Below are positions 49,373 through 58,536 of a DNA stretch of 64,000 bases, one piece after another. The stretch is from Phenylobacterium sp. (GTDB taxonomy: Bacteria; Pseudomonadota; Alphaproteobacteria; Caulobacterales; Caulobacteraceae). The DNA lies in contig NZ_SCTC01000074.1 of NCBI RefSeq assembly GCF_004299445.1, positions 1 to 64,000 of the forward strand. The letters are read 5' to 3'. Position numbers and translations under genes: made by a program. Numbering within the stretch: the first letter of the stretch is position 1; every line of letters starts with the position of its first letter. The notes below the pieces were generated by a model that saw nothing but the letters and a program-made list of their open reading frames with translations, searched no databases and was not told the DNA's origin.

Positions 49373-51138
49373 AAGCTCTGACCAATGCTGACGTAGACCT
49401 GGAAGGGCGCTTCGCCGCGCCGCTTGACCACCGGCGTGGCGACGTCGATGCGGATCGGCGCGAAGCCCAGATTATAGCGCACGCCGAGGCCCGCCCCGAC
49501 CGCAAGGTCCATGAAGTCGATCGGACCCGACGAGCCTACGGCCCCGGCGTCCACGAAGGCGGCGAAACCCCACTTCGGCGTCAGGTCGCGCCGCACTTCG
49601 AACGACGACTCGAACAGGAAGACGCCGCCGCGCGGTGTGTTGTCGGCGAGCCGCGGGCCCACCGCCTGGTAAGGAAAGCCCCGCACCGAGCCTCCGCCAC
49701 CGGCATAGAAGCGCTGCGAGGCCGGGATCTGGTCGACGGTGCCGTTCAGGATGCGCCCCAGCCGCAGCCGACCGGCCAGCACGGTGCGGGCCTGCTTGTC
49801 CAGCGACTGGTAGTACGAGCCCTGAGCCACAGCACGCAGGTACGGCAGGTTGGTGTCGCCCAGGATCAGGGTCGGCTCCAGCCGCGCGCTCAACTTCCAG
49901 CCGCTGGTGGGGTTGAGCGGGTCGTTCGACTTGTCGAGCAGCAGGTCGCCCAGCGTGCCCACCGTGATGAGGTCGCGGCCCAGCGATGTGAGCGTCCCGG
50001 CCTTCAGCTCCTCGGTCTGGCTATAGTCGAGCGAGCCGCCCACCGTCACATAAGAGGTGCGGCCGTAGCGTCGGGTGACGTCGGCTTCCACGCCGACCCC
50101 GGTCTCGTCGTAGGCGTCGGTGCGCACGCGATAGGCGGCCGCGGTGGTCTTCAGCGTCTGCTGCGGCCGTCGCCAGTGAGGCAGCGAGAGGTCAGCGCCC
50201 ACACGGCTGTCGCGCGTCGAGACCTGGCCGAACAGCGCCGAGGTGTCGGCGCGGCGGAAGCGGTTGTAGTGCGTCCAGCGCGCGTTCACGCCCAGGCCGT
50301 CGGCGGTGTCGTAGCTGGCGCCGGCCTCCAGGGTGTGGCGGGCCCGTTCGGCGACGCTCACGACCACCGGACGCAGGCCCTCGGACGTCGCCTTCTCGGG
50401 CGGCGCAAGGGCGACGGTGACGCTGTCGTAGACGCCGGTGTCCAGCAGCCGGCGCTCCAGTTCGGCCACGTCCTTGGGGTCGTAGATCTCGCCCGACTTC
50501 CAGGGGGCGAGGCGATGCATCCAAGCGGACCTTGTCCGCAGGCCCGGCGTGACGTCCAGCCCGTCCAGGCGCACCAGCCGCCCGGCGGCGATCTTGTAGG
50601 TCGGCCTTACGGTGAAGTCGGCGTGGTCCACAATGACCTCGCGGGGTTCCGAGACGACGTCGGCGTAGCCGCGCTCCTGCATCGCAGCCACGGCCCGCCC
50701 TTCGGCGGCCACCACATCGCCCGCGCGGCCCGGAGCCCCCGGGGTCAGCGCCAGCGCGGCGCGGGCAGCCTCCTCGGCTTGGGCGTCGGGCTGCTCTCCC
50801 TGCCAGTCGATGGCGGGGGCGGCCAGGTTGAAGCGGCGCCCTGGGACGACGCGAACCAGCGGCGCCGGTGGATCGGTTTCACTGACCTCGGGCTCGACCA
50901 CCGCGGCGTAGTAGCCTTCGGAGCGCAGGACGGCGATGGCGTCCTCGGCGGCGGCGCGGGCGCGTCGGCGGGCCTCGAAGCGGTTCTCGATGGGTCGGTC
51001 GGTCTCGCCCACGACCCGTTGGATCGTCGCGCGCAGGTCGGCCGGCATATCGCCCTGGATCACCGCGCGAGGTTCGGCGGCTGCGGCGGGGCTGCAGATG
51101 GCCGCCGAGACGGCGGCGGCGTAGAGCAGTCGACCCAA
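49369..51138 (-). CDS. tamA: Outer-membrane assembly factor TamA (BamA superfamily)
   Basis: 589 residues. A signal peptide (LLYAAAVSAAICSPAAAA) is followed by about three POTRA-like domains (to about 260, for example APWKSGEIYDPKDVAELERRLLDTG) and a 16-strand Omp85 barrel. The barrel carries RFYAGGGGSVRGFPYQ, the L6-loop VRGF motif. The C-terminus ends in an aromatic residue (QSF), the usual BAM recognition signal. Co-transcribed with tamB. Confidence 0.94.
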   Translation of the reverse strand: MGRLLYAAAVSAAICSPAAAAEPRAVIQGDMPADLRATIQRVVGETDRPIENRFEARRRARAAAEDAIAVLRSEGYYAAVVEPEVSETDPPAPLVRVVPGRRFNLAAPAIDWQGEQPDAQAEEAARAALALTPGAPGRAGDVVAAEGRAVAAMQERGYADVVSEPREVIVDHADFTVRPTYKIAAGRLVRLDGLDVTPGLRTRSAWMHRLAPWKSGEIYDPKDVAELERRLLDTGVYDSVTVALAPPEKATSEGLRPVVVSVAERARHTLEAGASYDTADGLGVNARWTHYNRFRRADTSALFGQVSTRDSRVGADLSLPHWRRPQQTLKTTAAAYRVRTDAYDETGVGVEADVTRRYGRTSYVTVGGSLDYSQTEELKAGTLTSLGRDLITVGTLGDLLLDKSNDPLNPTSGWKLSARLEPTLILGDTNLPYLRAVAQGSYYQSLDKQARTVLAGRLRLGRILNGTVDQIPASQRFYAGGGGSVRGFPYQAVGPRLADNTPRGGVFLFESSFEVRRDLTPKWGFAAFVDAGAVGSSGPIDFMDLAVGAGLGVRYNLGFAPIRIDVATPVVKRRGEAPFQVYVSIGQSF

Positions 51139-51262
51139 GCCACGAATCCTCAGGTTTAGCCCCCGCCCCAGGATTAGCCGTGCGAGGCAGATGTGTCATC
51201 CGACGTGGGCGCCCAATTCCTAGGCAGTCTCAGCCCGCATCTCTTGCGCGGACCGAATTTGA

Positions 51263-51313
51263 GGGCCCGGCTATCGGCGGGGCCCTAAGCGTCCTACAGA
51301 TTTGAAGTCTGTA
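51263..51313. repeat. Two inverted repeats in the tamA / ATP-grasp divergent region
   Basis: AGGGCCC (51262-51268) with GGGCCCT (51280-51286) is one stem. TACAGA (51295-51300) with TCTGTA (51308-51313) around TTTGAAG is another, ending 11 bases before the GTG start of the ATP-grasp gene. The second could overlap the leader of that mRNA and influence translation, or be an operator. The rest of the 186-bp gap shows nothing definite. Confidence 0.4.
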
Positions 51314-51324
51314 CGGCGGCAAGC

Positions 51325-52824
51325 GTGGAATCGATCGTGAGCGTGAAGCGGGACGACCCGGCCCTGGAAACGCCTTCTCCGGCGGCGGTTGCGCCGGCCA
51401 CGCCCTACGACGAGATGCTGACCCCCGACGGCCGGGTGCGCCCGCACTACGCGGCTTTGGACGCCCGGCTCTCTACCCTTTCTCCCGACGAGCTGGCCGA
51501 GCGGCAGCGGACCCAGGAGCGGTTCTTCCTGCTCCAGGGCATCACCTTCACCGTCTACGGCGCCGAGAGCTCGACCGAGCGGATCATCCCCACCGACATA
51601 CTGCCGCGCATCATCGCGGCGGCCGAGTGGGCGCGCATCGAAGCCGGCCTGACCCAGCGCCTGCGCGCGCTGAACATGTTCCTGGCCGACATCTACTCGG
51701 AACAGCAGATCCTGATGGACGGGGTGGTCCCACGCGAGTTGGTGCTGAACGCGCCCAGCTATCGGCGCGAGATGCAGAACCTCTACGTGCCCCACAAGGC
51801 CTACGCCAACGTCTGCGGCTCGGACCTCATCCGCCAGGAGAACGGCGAGTTCGCGGTGCTGGAGGACAACCTGCGGGTCCCGTCCGGCGTCTCATACATG
51901 CTGGCCAACCGTGAAGCGTCGCGCCGCGTGTTCCCGGGCACCTTCCGCGCCTCGGGCGTGCGCTCGATCGACCGCTATCCCGACCTCTTGCTGACCACGC
52001 TCAAGAGCATGGCGGCCGATTGGCGGCCCAATCCGCAGGTCGTGGTGCTGACGCCGGGAGTCTACAACTCAGCCTACTACGAGCACGCCTACCTGGCGCG
52101 GCTGATGGGCGTGCCGCTGGTTGAGGGCCGCGACCTCGTGGTCCACGACAACATGGTCTACATGCGGACCACGACGGGCCTGCGGCGGATCGACGTGATC
52201 TATCGACGGGTGGACGACGACTTCATCGACCCCCTCACCTTCCGGCGCGACAGCTCGCTGGGCGCGGCTGGCCTGTTCAACGCCTACCGGGCCGGCAACG
52301 TGGTGATCTGCAACGCGCCCGGCACCGGCGTCGCCGACGACAAGGCGGTCTATGCCTACGTCCCGGAGATCATCAAATATTACCTGGGCGAAGACGCGAT
52401 CCTCCCCAACATCGAAACCTACCTTTGCCGCGAGAAGTCCCAGCTCAGCCACGTGCTGGCCAACCTCGACAAGCTGGTGGTCAAGGCGGTGGGCGCGTCG
52501 GGCGGCTACGGGATGCTGGTGGGCCCGCATTCGACCAAAGCCCAGCAGGCCGAGTTCGCCGAGGCCCTGCGCGCCGACCCCGAGAACTACATCGCCCAGC
52601 CGACCATCCAGCTCTCGACAGCCCCCTGCCTGATCGATCACGCCGTCGAGGCCCGGCACGTCGACCTGCGGCCGTTCATCCTCTCGGGCGAGAAGATCGT
52701 GGTGACGCCGGGCGCTCTGACCCGTGTGGCGTTGAAGAAGGGATCGCTGGTGGTCAACTCCAGCCAGGGCGGCGGCTCGAAGGACACCTGGGTGCTCTCC
52801 GACGGCAAGGGTGACCGCACATGA
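51325..52824 (+). CDS. Circularly permuted type 2 ATP-grasp protein (COG2308)
   Basis: 499 residues. The family signature is clear: YDEMLTPDGRVRPHYAALDARL, then GITFTVYGAE, IPTDILPRIIAAAEWARIEAGLTQRLRALNMFLADIY and LRVPSGVSYMLANR. The C-terminal part has the ATP-grasp core LDKLVVKAVGASGGYGMLVGP and DLRPFILSGEKI. ATP-grasp enzymes join a carboxylate to an amine or thiol through an acyl-phosphate; the substrate of this branch is not known. Start GTG 51325 is chosen as the first in frame; GTG 51337 is an alternative. It overlaps the alpha-E gene by 4 bp and heads a three-gene operon. Confidence 0.92.
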   Translation: MESIVSVKRDDPALETPSPAAVAPATPYDEMLTPDGRVRPHYAALDARLSTLSPDELAERQRTQERFFLLQGITFTVYGAESSTERIIPTDILPRIIAAAEWARIEAGLTQRLRALNMFLADIYSEQQILMDGVVPRELVLNAPSYRREMQNLYVPHKAYANVCGSDLIRQENGEFAVLEDNLRVPSGVSYMLANREASRRVFPGTFRASGVRSIDRYPDLLLTTLKSMAADWRPNPQVVVLTPGVYNSAYYEHAYLARLMGVPLVEGRDLVVHDNMVYMRTTTGLRRIDVIYRRVDDDFIDPLTFRRDSSLGAAGLFNAYRAGNVVICNAPGTGVADDKAVYAYVPEIIKYYLGEDAILPNIETYLCREKSQLSHVLANLDKLVVKAVGASGGYGMLVGPHSTKAQQAEFAEALRADPENYIAQPTIQLSTAPCLIDHAVEARHVDLRPFILSGEKIVVTPGALTRVALKKGSLVVNSSQGGGSKDTWVLSDGKGDRT

Positions 52825-53768
52825 TGCTGGCTCGGGTGGCGGACAGCCTCTACTGGATCGGGCGCTACGTGGAGCGCGCCGAGCACATGTGCCGACTCTC
52901 GGACGTGATGCTGTCGGCCACGCTGGACCGGTCGGAAGCGGCCTCCCAAGTGGCGCGGATCGCGCTGTCGGCGGTGGGCGACCCCGACGTGGCCAAGGCC
53001 AAGACGCCCTATGACGCGGCGCTGGCGCTGGCGCTGGACAAGGACGACGACGGCTCGATCATCTCGTCGATCTCTCGGGCCCGCGAGAACGCGCGGCAGG
53101 TGCGCGACCAGATCACCACCGAGACCTGGGAACGGCTCAACCTCATCTACCTGCGCATGACCGACCCCGACGCGGGCAAGTCGTTCGCCGAAGGCAGCCA
53201 GCTGTTCCTGCACGACACCATCGCCGACCTGCACCTGTTCAAAGGGGCCGGCGACGCCACCATGAGCCACGGCGAGGGCTGGAGCTTCCTGCTCCTGGGC
53301 GTCTATCTCGAGCGCGCCCAGCTGATTGGGTCGTTGCTGGAAGTGGTGTTTGGCGAGGGCCGCCGTCGCCGTCCGGTGGGCGATCACTTCGCGCTGACCA
53401 GCGTGCTGCGCATGGGCTGCGCGCTGGAGCCCTATCTGCGGGTCTACACGGCCGAGATGCAGCCTCGCTACATCCTGCAGTTCCTGCTGCTGGACGAGGA
53501 CTTTCCCCGCTCGATCCGCTTCTGCACCCAGGAGATCGAGTCCCATCTGTCGGCGATCATCCGCCACGCGGGCATGGCGGGCAGCGTCGGCCCCGACCGT
53601 CTGGCGGGCCGCCTGCGGGCCCGCCTGCAGTACGCCGACCTGGACGAGATCGAGGTGCAGGGCGCCAGCGCCTTCCTCAAGAACGTGCTCGACGAATGCG
53701 CCGCGATCCACCGCAGCCTCTACGACGCCTTCGTCGCCTACTCCCTCGAAGACCGGCTCCCGGCCTAA
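52821..53768 (+). CDS. Alpha-E domain protein (COG2307)
   Basis: 315 residues, all helical, with the conserved start MLARVADSLYWIGRYVERAEHMCRL. Repeated acidic helices carry RENARQVRDQITTETWERLN and an EGWSFLLLGVYLERAQLIGSLL repeat of the N-terminal motif, so the protein looks like an internally duplicated helical bundle. The family almost always travels with COG2308 ATP-grasp and transglutaminase genes, but its activity is unknown. It may be a partner or substrate-binding subunit of the ATP-grasp enzyme. Confidence 0.9.
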   Translation: MMLARVADSLYWIGRYVERAEHMCRLSDVMLSATLDRSEAASQVARIALSAVGDPDVAKAKTPYDAALALALDKDDDGSIISSISRARENARQVRDQITTETWERLNLIYLRMTDPDAGKSFAEGSQLFLHDTIADLHLFKGAGDATMSHGEGWSFLLLGVYLERAQLIGSLLEVVFGEGRRRRPVGDHFALTSVLRMGCALEPYLRVYTAEMQPRYILQFLLLDEDFPRSIRFCTQEIESHLSAIIRHAGMAGSVGPDRLAGRLRARLQYADLDEIEVQGASAFLKNVLDECAAIHRSLYDAFVAYSLEDRLPA

Positions 53769-53780
53769 GGATATCGCAGC

Positions 53781-54770
53781 GTGCTTCTCGAGATCCGCCA
53801 CGTCACCCAGTACCGCTACGCCGTCCCCGTGCGCGAGAGCGTCATGGAGATCTGGATGCAGCCGCAGAAGAGCATCCGCCAGCGGCTGGTGAGTTTCGAC
53901 CTGGACCTGGAGCCGGCCGCGCAGGTGTTCAGCTACGCCGACAGCTTCGGCAACGCCGTCTACCATTTCGACGTGCCGCATCCGCACGACAAGCTGAGCA
54001 TCACCGCCCGCGCGGCGGTGGAAACCCAGGCGCCCACGCCCGTGCCTGAGAACCTGGACCAAGGCGAATGGGACCGGCTTCGCTCGGATTTCCTGCGGGG
54101 CGAGTGCTTCGACTTCCTGCGCCCCCATGGCTTTGCGCGCGAGAGCGAGGCGCTGCACAAGTATATGGCCGATCACGATATCGACGGCCTTCGCGGACGC
54201 GATCCGCTGTCGGCCCTGAAGGCGCTGAACCAGACCATCTACGACAGTTTCGGCTACGAGGCGGGCGTGACGCGCGCCGACAGCCCGATCGACGACGTGC
54301 TGAAGGCCAGGAAGGGCGTCTGCCAGGACTTCGCCCACGTGATGATCGCCATCTGCCGGTCCTGGGGCATCCCGGCGCGCTACGTGTCGGGCTATCTGTT
54401 CACCGACCGCAAACATGGCGACCGCTCGGACCCGGACGCCACCCACGCCTGGGTCGAGGTATTCCTGCCCAGCCTCCGCTGGATCGGCTTCGACCCCACC
54501 AACAACACACCCGCCACCGAGCGCCACGTGGCGTGCGCGGTCGGCCGCGACTACTCCGACGTGCCGCCGTCACGCGGTGTCTACAAGGGCGAGGCCGACA
54601 GCCAACTCGCAGTGGGCGTCACGGTGCGCAAGGCGCGCGCCGCGATCAGCGAGCCTGAGTTTCTGCGCGTCTCCGCCATGTCGCGCGGCGGTGGCCAGGC
54701 CAACCGCCGGGTCCAGGGCGCCGCACAGCACCAGCAGCGCCTTCACCAGATGCAGCAGCAACAGCAGTAG
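53781..54770 (+). CDS. Bacterial transglutaminase-like cysteine peptidase/amidase
   Basis: 329 residues. The N-terminal beta domain (LLEIRHVTQYRYAVPVRESVMEIWMQPQ) precedes a transglutaminase core. The catalytic Cys is in RKGVCQDFAHVMIAICRSWGIPARYVSGYL, the His in DATHAWVEVFLP and the Asp in IGFDPTNN. The C-terminus ends in a Gln-rich tail (QHQQRLHQMQQQQQ). GTG 53781 is the start, 12 bp after the alpha-E stop. In this operon it may cleave or transfer the amide product made by the ATP-grasp enzyme. It has no signal peptide, so it is cytoplasmic. Confidence 0.9.
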   Translation: MLLEIRHVTQYRYAVPVRESVMEIWMQPQKSIRQRLVSFDLDLEPAAQVFSYADSFGNAVYHFDVPHPHDKLSITARAAVETQAPTPVPENLDQGEWDRLRSDFLRGECFDFLRPHGFARESEALHKYMADHDIDGLRGRDPLSALKALNQTIYDSFGYEAGVTRADSPIDDVLKARKGVCQDFAHVMIAICRSWGIPARYVSGYLFTDRKHGDRSDPDATHAWVEVFLPSLRWIGFDPTNNTPATERHVACAVGRDYSDVPPSRGVYKGEADSQLAVGVTVRKARAAISEPEFLRVSAMSRGGGQANRRVQGAAQHQQRLHQMQQQQQ

Positions 54771-54887
54771 GGGCGCTGCGGCGGGAGAGCGCTCTTGCGA
54801 TGACGCTCTGACCCACCGTCCTGAACGGGGCCCGGAATGGGCGCGCCGGTCGGCCGTCGTAGCCCGCCGCAGCGGGGCCAATATAGG

Positions 54888-56063
54888 TCAGCTTCGCTTC
54901 CGGAACAGGGTCGCGATCGTGGCGACTGCGGTTTCGGCCTCGACGCGATCGGGCGCCTCGTTGGCGTCATTGTAGCCGTGCGACTCGTCCGGTCCCATCA
55001 CCTGAACGCCAATCCCGTCCCGACGACCGACCGTGGCGACGCCCTGATACGTGACGCCGTAGTTGACCTCCGGCTGCGGGATCAGCCAGGCGATCTGTCC
55101 ACGGACGGGGACGATGCTCTCGTCCTTCCAGAGGTCGCGGGCGCCGTAGCCGGTGCAGTTGATCACCACCTTCTGCTTCAGCGCCGACAGCTGGGCCGGT
55201 GTCTGGAACTCCATGAGTTCGAAGCGACCCCCGCCGATGAGGAAGTCGTTCATCAGCGTGTGGCCGTAGGCGGCCAGGTTGAACATGGGGAAGGTCGCGC
55301 GCCGGACATAAGGGGCCGGGAACGGGTGCTCCCCTGGCTCCAAGGCGATGGCGCGCGGGGTCAGGTCGGCGACCCGACTACCGTAGTGAGCGAACCCCAT
55401 GGGGTCGGGGGCCTGTGCCGGCGGCGTGTTCGAGATCATGTAGCGGGTGGTCCATTCCACCGGGGCATCGGCGAGGCCCAGGTACTGCTGGTGCATCCGG
55501 AACGACCTGCGCGCCATGTCCTCCCAAAGCGCGGGAAACGCGGCGTCCACCGATCCGGCCAGCGCGATGCGGCTGTCGGGCGACCAGACCCCCGTGGCGC
55601 GCGCCGAACGGGCGTCGGGCAGCCGCTCCTTAGCGTAGATCGTCACCCGAGCCCCGGCCCGCTGGGCGACGGTGGCTGCGGTCAGGCCCAGGGCGCCGCA
55701 GCCGATCACCGCGATGTCGCGCTCACCGCCCGCCAGCGCGGTCTTCACCGCGATCAGCGCCGAGCCCCAGCCCAGCGACCAGCCCGAGCCGCCGTGGCCG
55801 TAGTTGTGCACCACCAGCTTGTCGCCAACGGTCTCCGCGTCCATGCGGGGGCCGGCCGCTCGGAAGGGGCGCAGGCAGACGGTGACGCCCATGATCCGGT
55901 CGGCCTTGGCGTCGATCGGCGCCAGCTGCGGCGGGGCCCGGAAGCCTGGCGCGGCCGACGCGCCCTCCCCCACCGTCGCGCAGCCTCCCAGCAGGCCGAG
56001 CCCGCCGATCGCCGCGGAGCGCTGGAGGAACAGCCGACGGTCGGCACGGGATAGAGATTCCAT
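54888..56063 (-). CDS. Exported FAD-dependent oxidoreductase (D-amino-acid oxidase type)
   Basis: 391 residues. The N-terminus has a twin-arginine-like DRRLFLQ followed by a hydrophobic stretch ending LLGGC, which also reads as a lipobox, so export by Tat and lipid anchoring are both possible. The DAO core has VIGCGALGLTAATVAQRAG near residue 100, ARATGVWSPDSR, then VVINCTGYGARDLWKDESIVPVRGQI. The family oxidises D-amino acids or related amines, yielding H2O2. Start ATG 56063 is chosen to place the signal at the N-terminus; upstream in-frame starts are less likely. It lies 135 bp beyond phoU and has no clear link to the phosphate genes. Confidence 0.85.
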   Translation of the reverse strand: MESLSRADRRLFLQRSAAIGGLGLLGGCATVGEGASAAPGFRAPPQLAPIDAKADRIMGVTVCLRPFRAAGPRMDAETVGDKLVVHNYGHGGSGWSLGWGSALIAVKTALAGGERDIAVIGCGALGLTAATVAQRAGARVTIYAKERLPDARSARATGVWSPDSRIALAGSVDAAFPALWEDMARRSFRMHQQYLGLADAPVEWTTRYMISNTPPAQAPDPMGFAHYGSRVADLTPRAIALEPGEHPFPAPYVRRATFPMFNLAAYGHTLMNDFLIGGGRFELMEFQTPAQLSALKQKVVINCTGYGARDLWKDESIVPVRGQIAWLIPQPEVNYGVTYQGVATVGRRDGIGVQVMGPDESHGYNDANEAPDRVEAETAVATIATLFRKRS

Positions 56064-56198
56064 GGACCGACTGTCGAGGTATGCGGGCGCGCAAGGCAAG
56101 CCGTCTCGCCGACGCCGCTTTGCTGGGGATTCATGCGATGCGGAAAGAGGCGCGTGCAAACGCGTCTGCTCGATTCCGAGCCGTCCGAATTCCGGCGG

Positions 56199-56867
56199 CT
56201 AGAGCTTGGGTCGCTCGGTGAGGTCCGACCCCGTGATCTGGTAGTAGACCAGCTCAGCCACGTTGGTGGCGTGGTCGCCGATCCGCTCCAGATTCTTGGC
56301 GATGAACAGCAAATGGGTGGAGTCCTCCACCGCGGCCGGATCCGCCACCATGCCCGCCACGATCTCGCGCAGCACGCCATCGTGGCGCTCGTCGATCTCG
56401 GTGTCCTTGAGCCAGACGTTGTAGGCGCCTTGGGCGTCCTCGGCGCGGTAGGCGTTGACCACGGCCGCCAGCCGCTCCGCCGCCAGGTGACCCAGTTCCG
56501 CGATCAGCGCGGCTTTGTCCTCCGGCGCGGCGGCGCCCAAGCGCCCCACCCGCTTGCCGATGTTCTTGGCCAGGTCGCCGCAGCGTTCGAGCTGCATGGC
56601 GATCTTCATGGCGGCGATGGGCCGACGCAGGTCGTCAGCCATCGGCTGGTGCAGCGCGATGAAACGGATGGCGTTCTTCTCGATCTCGGCGTCCTGCAGA
56701 TCCAGCGCATCATCGGCCCGAACAACCTTGGCGGCATCGGCCAGATCGTGGCGGACAAAGACGTCGATGGCGGCGCGCACCTGCGCGACCGCCAGGTCGC
56801 CCATGGCGGCCACACTGTGGGAAAGCGCGCCGAGCCCCGTGTCGACCGACTTGAGAGTATGATCCAT
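56199..56867 (-). CDS. phoU: Phosphate signalling protein PhoU
   Basis: 222 residues, two three-helix bundles. Each bundle has an acidic metal-binding segment (LERCGDLAKNIGKRV and LERIGDHATNVAELVYY). PhoU bridges the Pst transporter and the PhoR kinase and represses the Pho regulon when phosphate is plentiful. Start ATG 56867 has GGAGCG upstream and gives the usual length. It lies 11 bp after pstB in the same operon. Confidence 0.96.
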   Translation of the reverse strand: MDHTLKSVDTGLGALSHSVAAMGDLAVAQVRAAIDVFVRHDLADAAKVVRADDALDLQDAEIEKNAIRFIALHQPMADDLRRPIAAMKIAMQLERCGDLAKNIGKRVGRLGAAAPEDKAALIAELGHLAAERLAAVVNAYRAEDAQGAYNVWLKDTEIDERHDGVLREIVAGMVADPAAVEDSTHLLFIAKNLERIGDHATNVAELVYYQITGSDLTERPKL

Positions 56868-56878
56868 CGGGGACGCTC

Positions 56879-57688
56879 CTAGCCGAACCGGCCGGTGATG
56901 TAGTCGCGGGCCCGGGTCGTGACCGGGCTGGTGAACAGCTGCTCGGTCTCGCCGAATTCCACCAGCTTGCCCAGGTACATGAACCCGGTGTGGTCCGAGA
57001 GGCGTGCGGCCTGACCCATGTTGTGTGTGACGATGACGATGGTGTAGTCGCGCTTCAGCTCGGCGATGGTTTCCTCGAGACGCGCCGTCGAGATCGGGTC
57101 CAGCGCCGACGCCGGCTCGTCGAGCAGCAGTATCTCGGGCCGCACAGCGATCCCGCGCGCAACGCAAAGGCGCTGCTGCTGGCCGCCCGAGAGCGACAGG
57201 CCGCTTTCCTTCAACTTGTCCTTCACCTCCTCCCAGAGGGCTGCGCGGCGCAGGCTCTCTTCGACGCGGATGGCCAGGTCGGGCTTGGACATCGGCTCAT
57301 ACAGACGCACGCCGTAGGCGACGTTGTCGAAGATCGACATCGGAAACGGCGTCGGCTTCTGGAACACCATGCCGATCCGGGCGCGGAGCGCGGCGACATC
57401 GACCCTGGGTCCCAGGACGTCGACGCCGTCGAGCAGCACCTGACCCGTCGCCTTCTGGCCGGGATAGAGGCTGTACATCCTGTTCAGCGTGCGCAGCAGG
57501 GTGGACTTGCCGCAGCCGGAGGGGCCGATCAGCGCCGTCACCGCATTGGCGGCGAAGGACACCGAGACGTCGAAGAGGGCCTGCTTGCCGGAGTAGAAGA
57601 AGTTCAGATCCTTGATCTGCAGCTTCACCGTCTCGGGCGGCAGCTCGAGAACCGCGGTCTCCTGCGGGGTTTCCACTTGGACGTTCAT
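56879..57688 (-). CDS. pstB: Phosphate ABC transporter ATP-binding protein
   Basis: 269 residues. Walker A is [17 protein letters not shown], the Q-loop is [20 protein letters not shown] (PstB-typical), the ABC signature [16 protein letters not shown], Walker [14 protein letters not shown] and the H-loop [13 protein letters not shown]. The N-terminal extension of about 25 residues is variable in the family. ATG 57688 overlaps the pstA stop by 4 bp. Confidence 0.97.
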   Translation of the reverse strand: MNVQVETPQETAVLELPPETVKLQIKDLNFFYSGKQALFDVSVSFAANAVTALIGPSGCGKSTLLRTLNRMYSLYPGQKATGQVLLDGVDVLGPRVDVAALRARIGMVFQKPTPFPMSIFDNVAYGVRLYEPMSKPDLAIRVEESLRRAALWEEVKDKLKESGLSLSGGQQQRLCVARGIAVRPEILLLDEPASALDPISTARLEETIAELKRDYTIVIVTHNMGQAARLSDHTGFMYLGKLVEFGETEQLFTSPVTTRARDYITGRFG

Positions 57689-58536
57689 GAGCGGTTGGGC
57701 TCCCGGGCGAGGATGCGGGCCACGACGGTCACCGTCAGCACGGTGGCCGCGATCAGCATGGCGCCGGCCCAGGCCAGGCGCCGCCAATCGTCGTAGGCCG
57801 ATAGGGCGAAGTTGAAGATCACCACGGGCAGATTGGCCGTGGGCTTGGTGAGGTCGAGGCTGAGGAACTGGTTGTTCAACGCCGTGAACAGCAGCGGCGC
57901 CGTCTCGCCCGAAATGCGCGCGAAGGCCAGCAGCGCGCCGGTCAGCATGCCCGCGCGGGCCGCCTTCCAGATCACGGCCAGGATGGTCCGCCACATCGGC
58001 GCGCCCAGAGCGACGCTGGCTTCGCGAAGCGCCACAGGCTGCAGCCGCAGGACGTCTTCGGTGGTCCGGGTGATGACGGGCGCCGCGATAAGCGCCAGGG
58101 CCACGGCCCCGGCGAAGCCGGAGAAGCCCTTCAGCGGCGCGACCAGGATGTAATAGACGAAGAGGCCGACCAGGATCGACGGCGCCGAGAGCAGCACATC
58201 GTTCAGGAAGCGGATGACCTTGCCGTAGTAGCTGTCGCGGGCGAACTCCGACAGCCAGGTCCCGGCCAGAATGCCCACGATCACCGCAGCCACCATCGCC
58301 ACTGCGCACATCATGAGCGAGCCCAGGATGGCGTTGAGAAGCCCGCCCTCCGACCCGGGGGCCGGCGTCGACTTGGTGAAGATGTTGAGGTCGAGGCCGC
58401 CGATGCCCTGGCTGAGCAGCGACCAGAGAATGGCCGCCAGCGCCAGGACCGCCACCAGGGTGGCGATCCAGCAGAACACGAGGAAGACGCCCTCGCTGAT
58501 GCGCCGGGAAAGGCGCGGGCCAGTGGCAACGGTCAT
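57685..58536 (-). CDS. pstA: Phosphate ABC transporter permease PstA
   Basis: 283 residues, six membrane segments. The permease loop contacting PstB is visible as [31 protein letters not shown], with [15 protein letters not shown] following, both typical of PstA. It starts at ATG 58536, overlapping pstC by 4 bp. With PstC it forms the inner-membrane channel of the high-affinity phosphate importer. Confidence 0.96.
   Translation of the reverse strand: MTVATGPRLSRRISEGVFLVFCWIATLVAVLALAAILWSLLSQGIGGLDLNIFTKSTPAPGSEGGLLNAILGSLMMCAVAMVAAVIVGILAGTWLSEFARDSYYGKVIRFLNDVLLSAPSILVGLFVYYILVAPLKGFSGFAGAVALALIAAPVITRTTEDVLRLQPVALREASVALGAPMWRTILAVIWKAARAGMLTGALLAFARISGETAPLLFTALNNQFLSLDLTKPTANLPVVIFNFALSAYDDWRRLAWAGAMLIAATVLTVTVVARILAREPNRS

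Noticed and set aside
51294..51314. Anticodon-arm-like hairpin (TACAGA-TTTGAAG-TCTGTA), which could suggest a tRNA-Phe or, on the other strand, a tRNA-Sec
   Set aside because: There is no matching acceptor stem, D-arm or T-arm (no TTCGA) at the needed spacing on either strand, so it is only a stem-loop.
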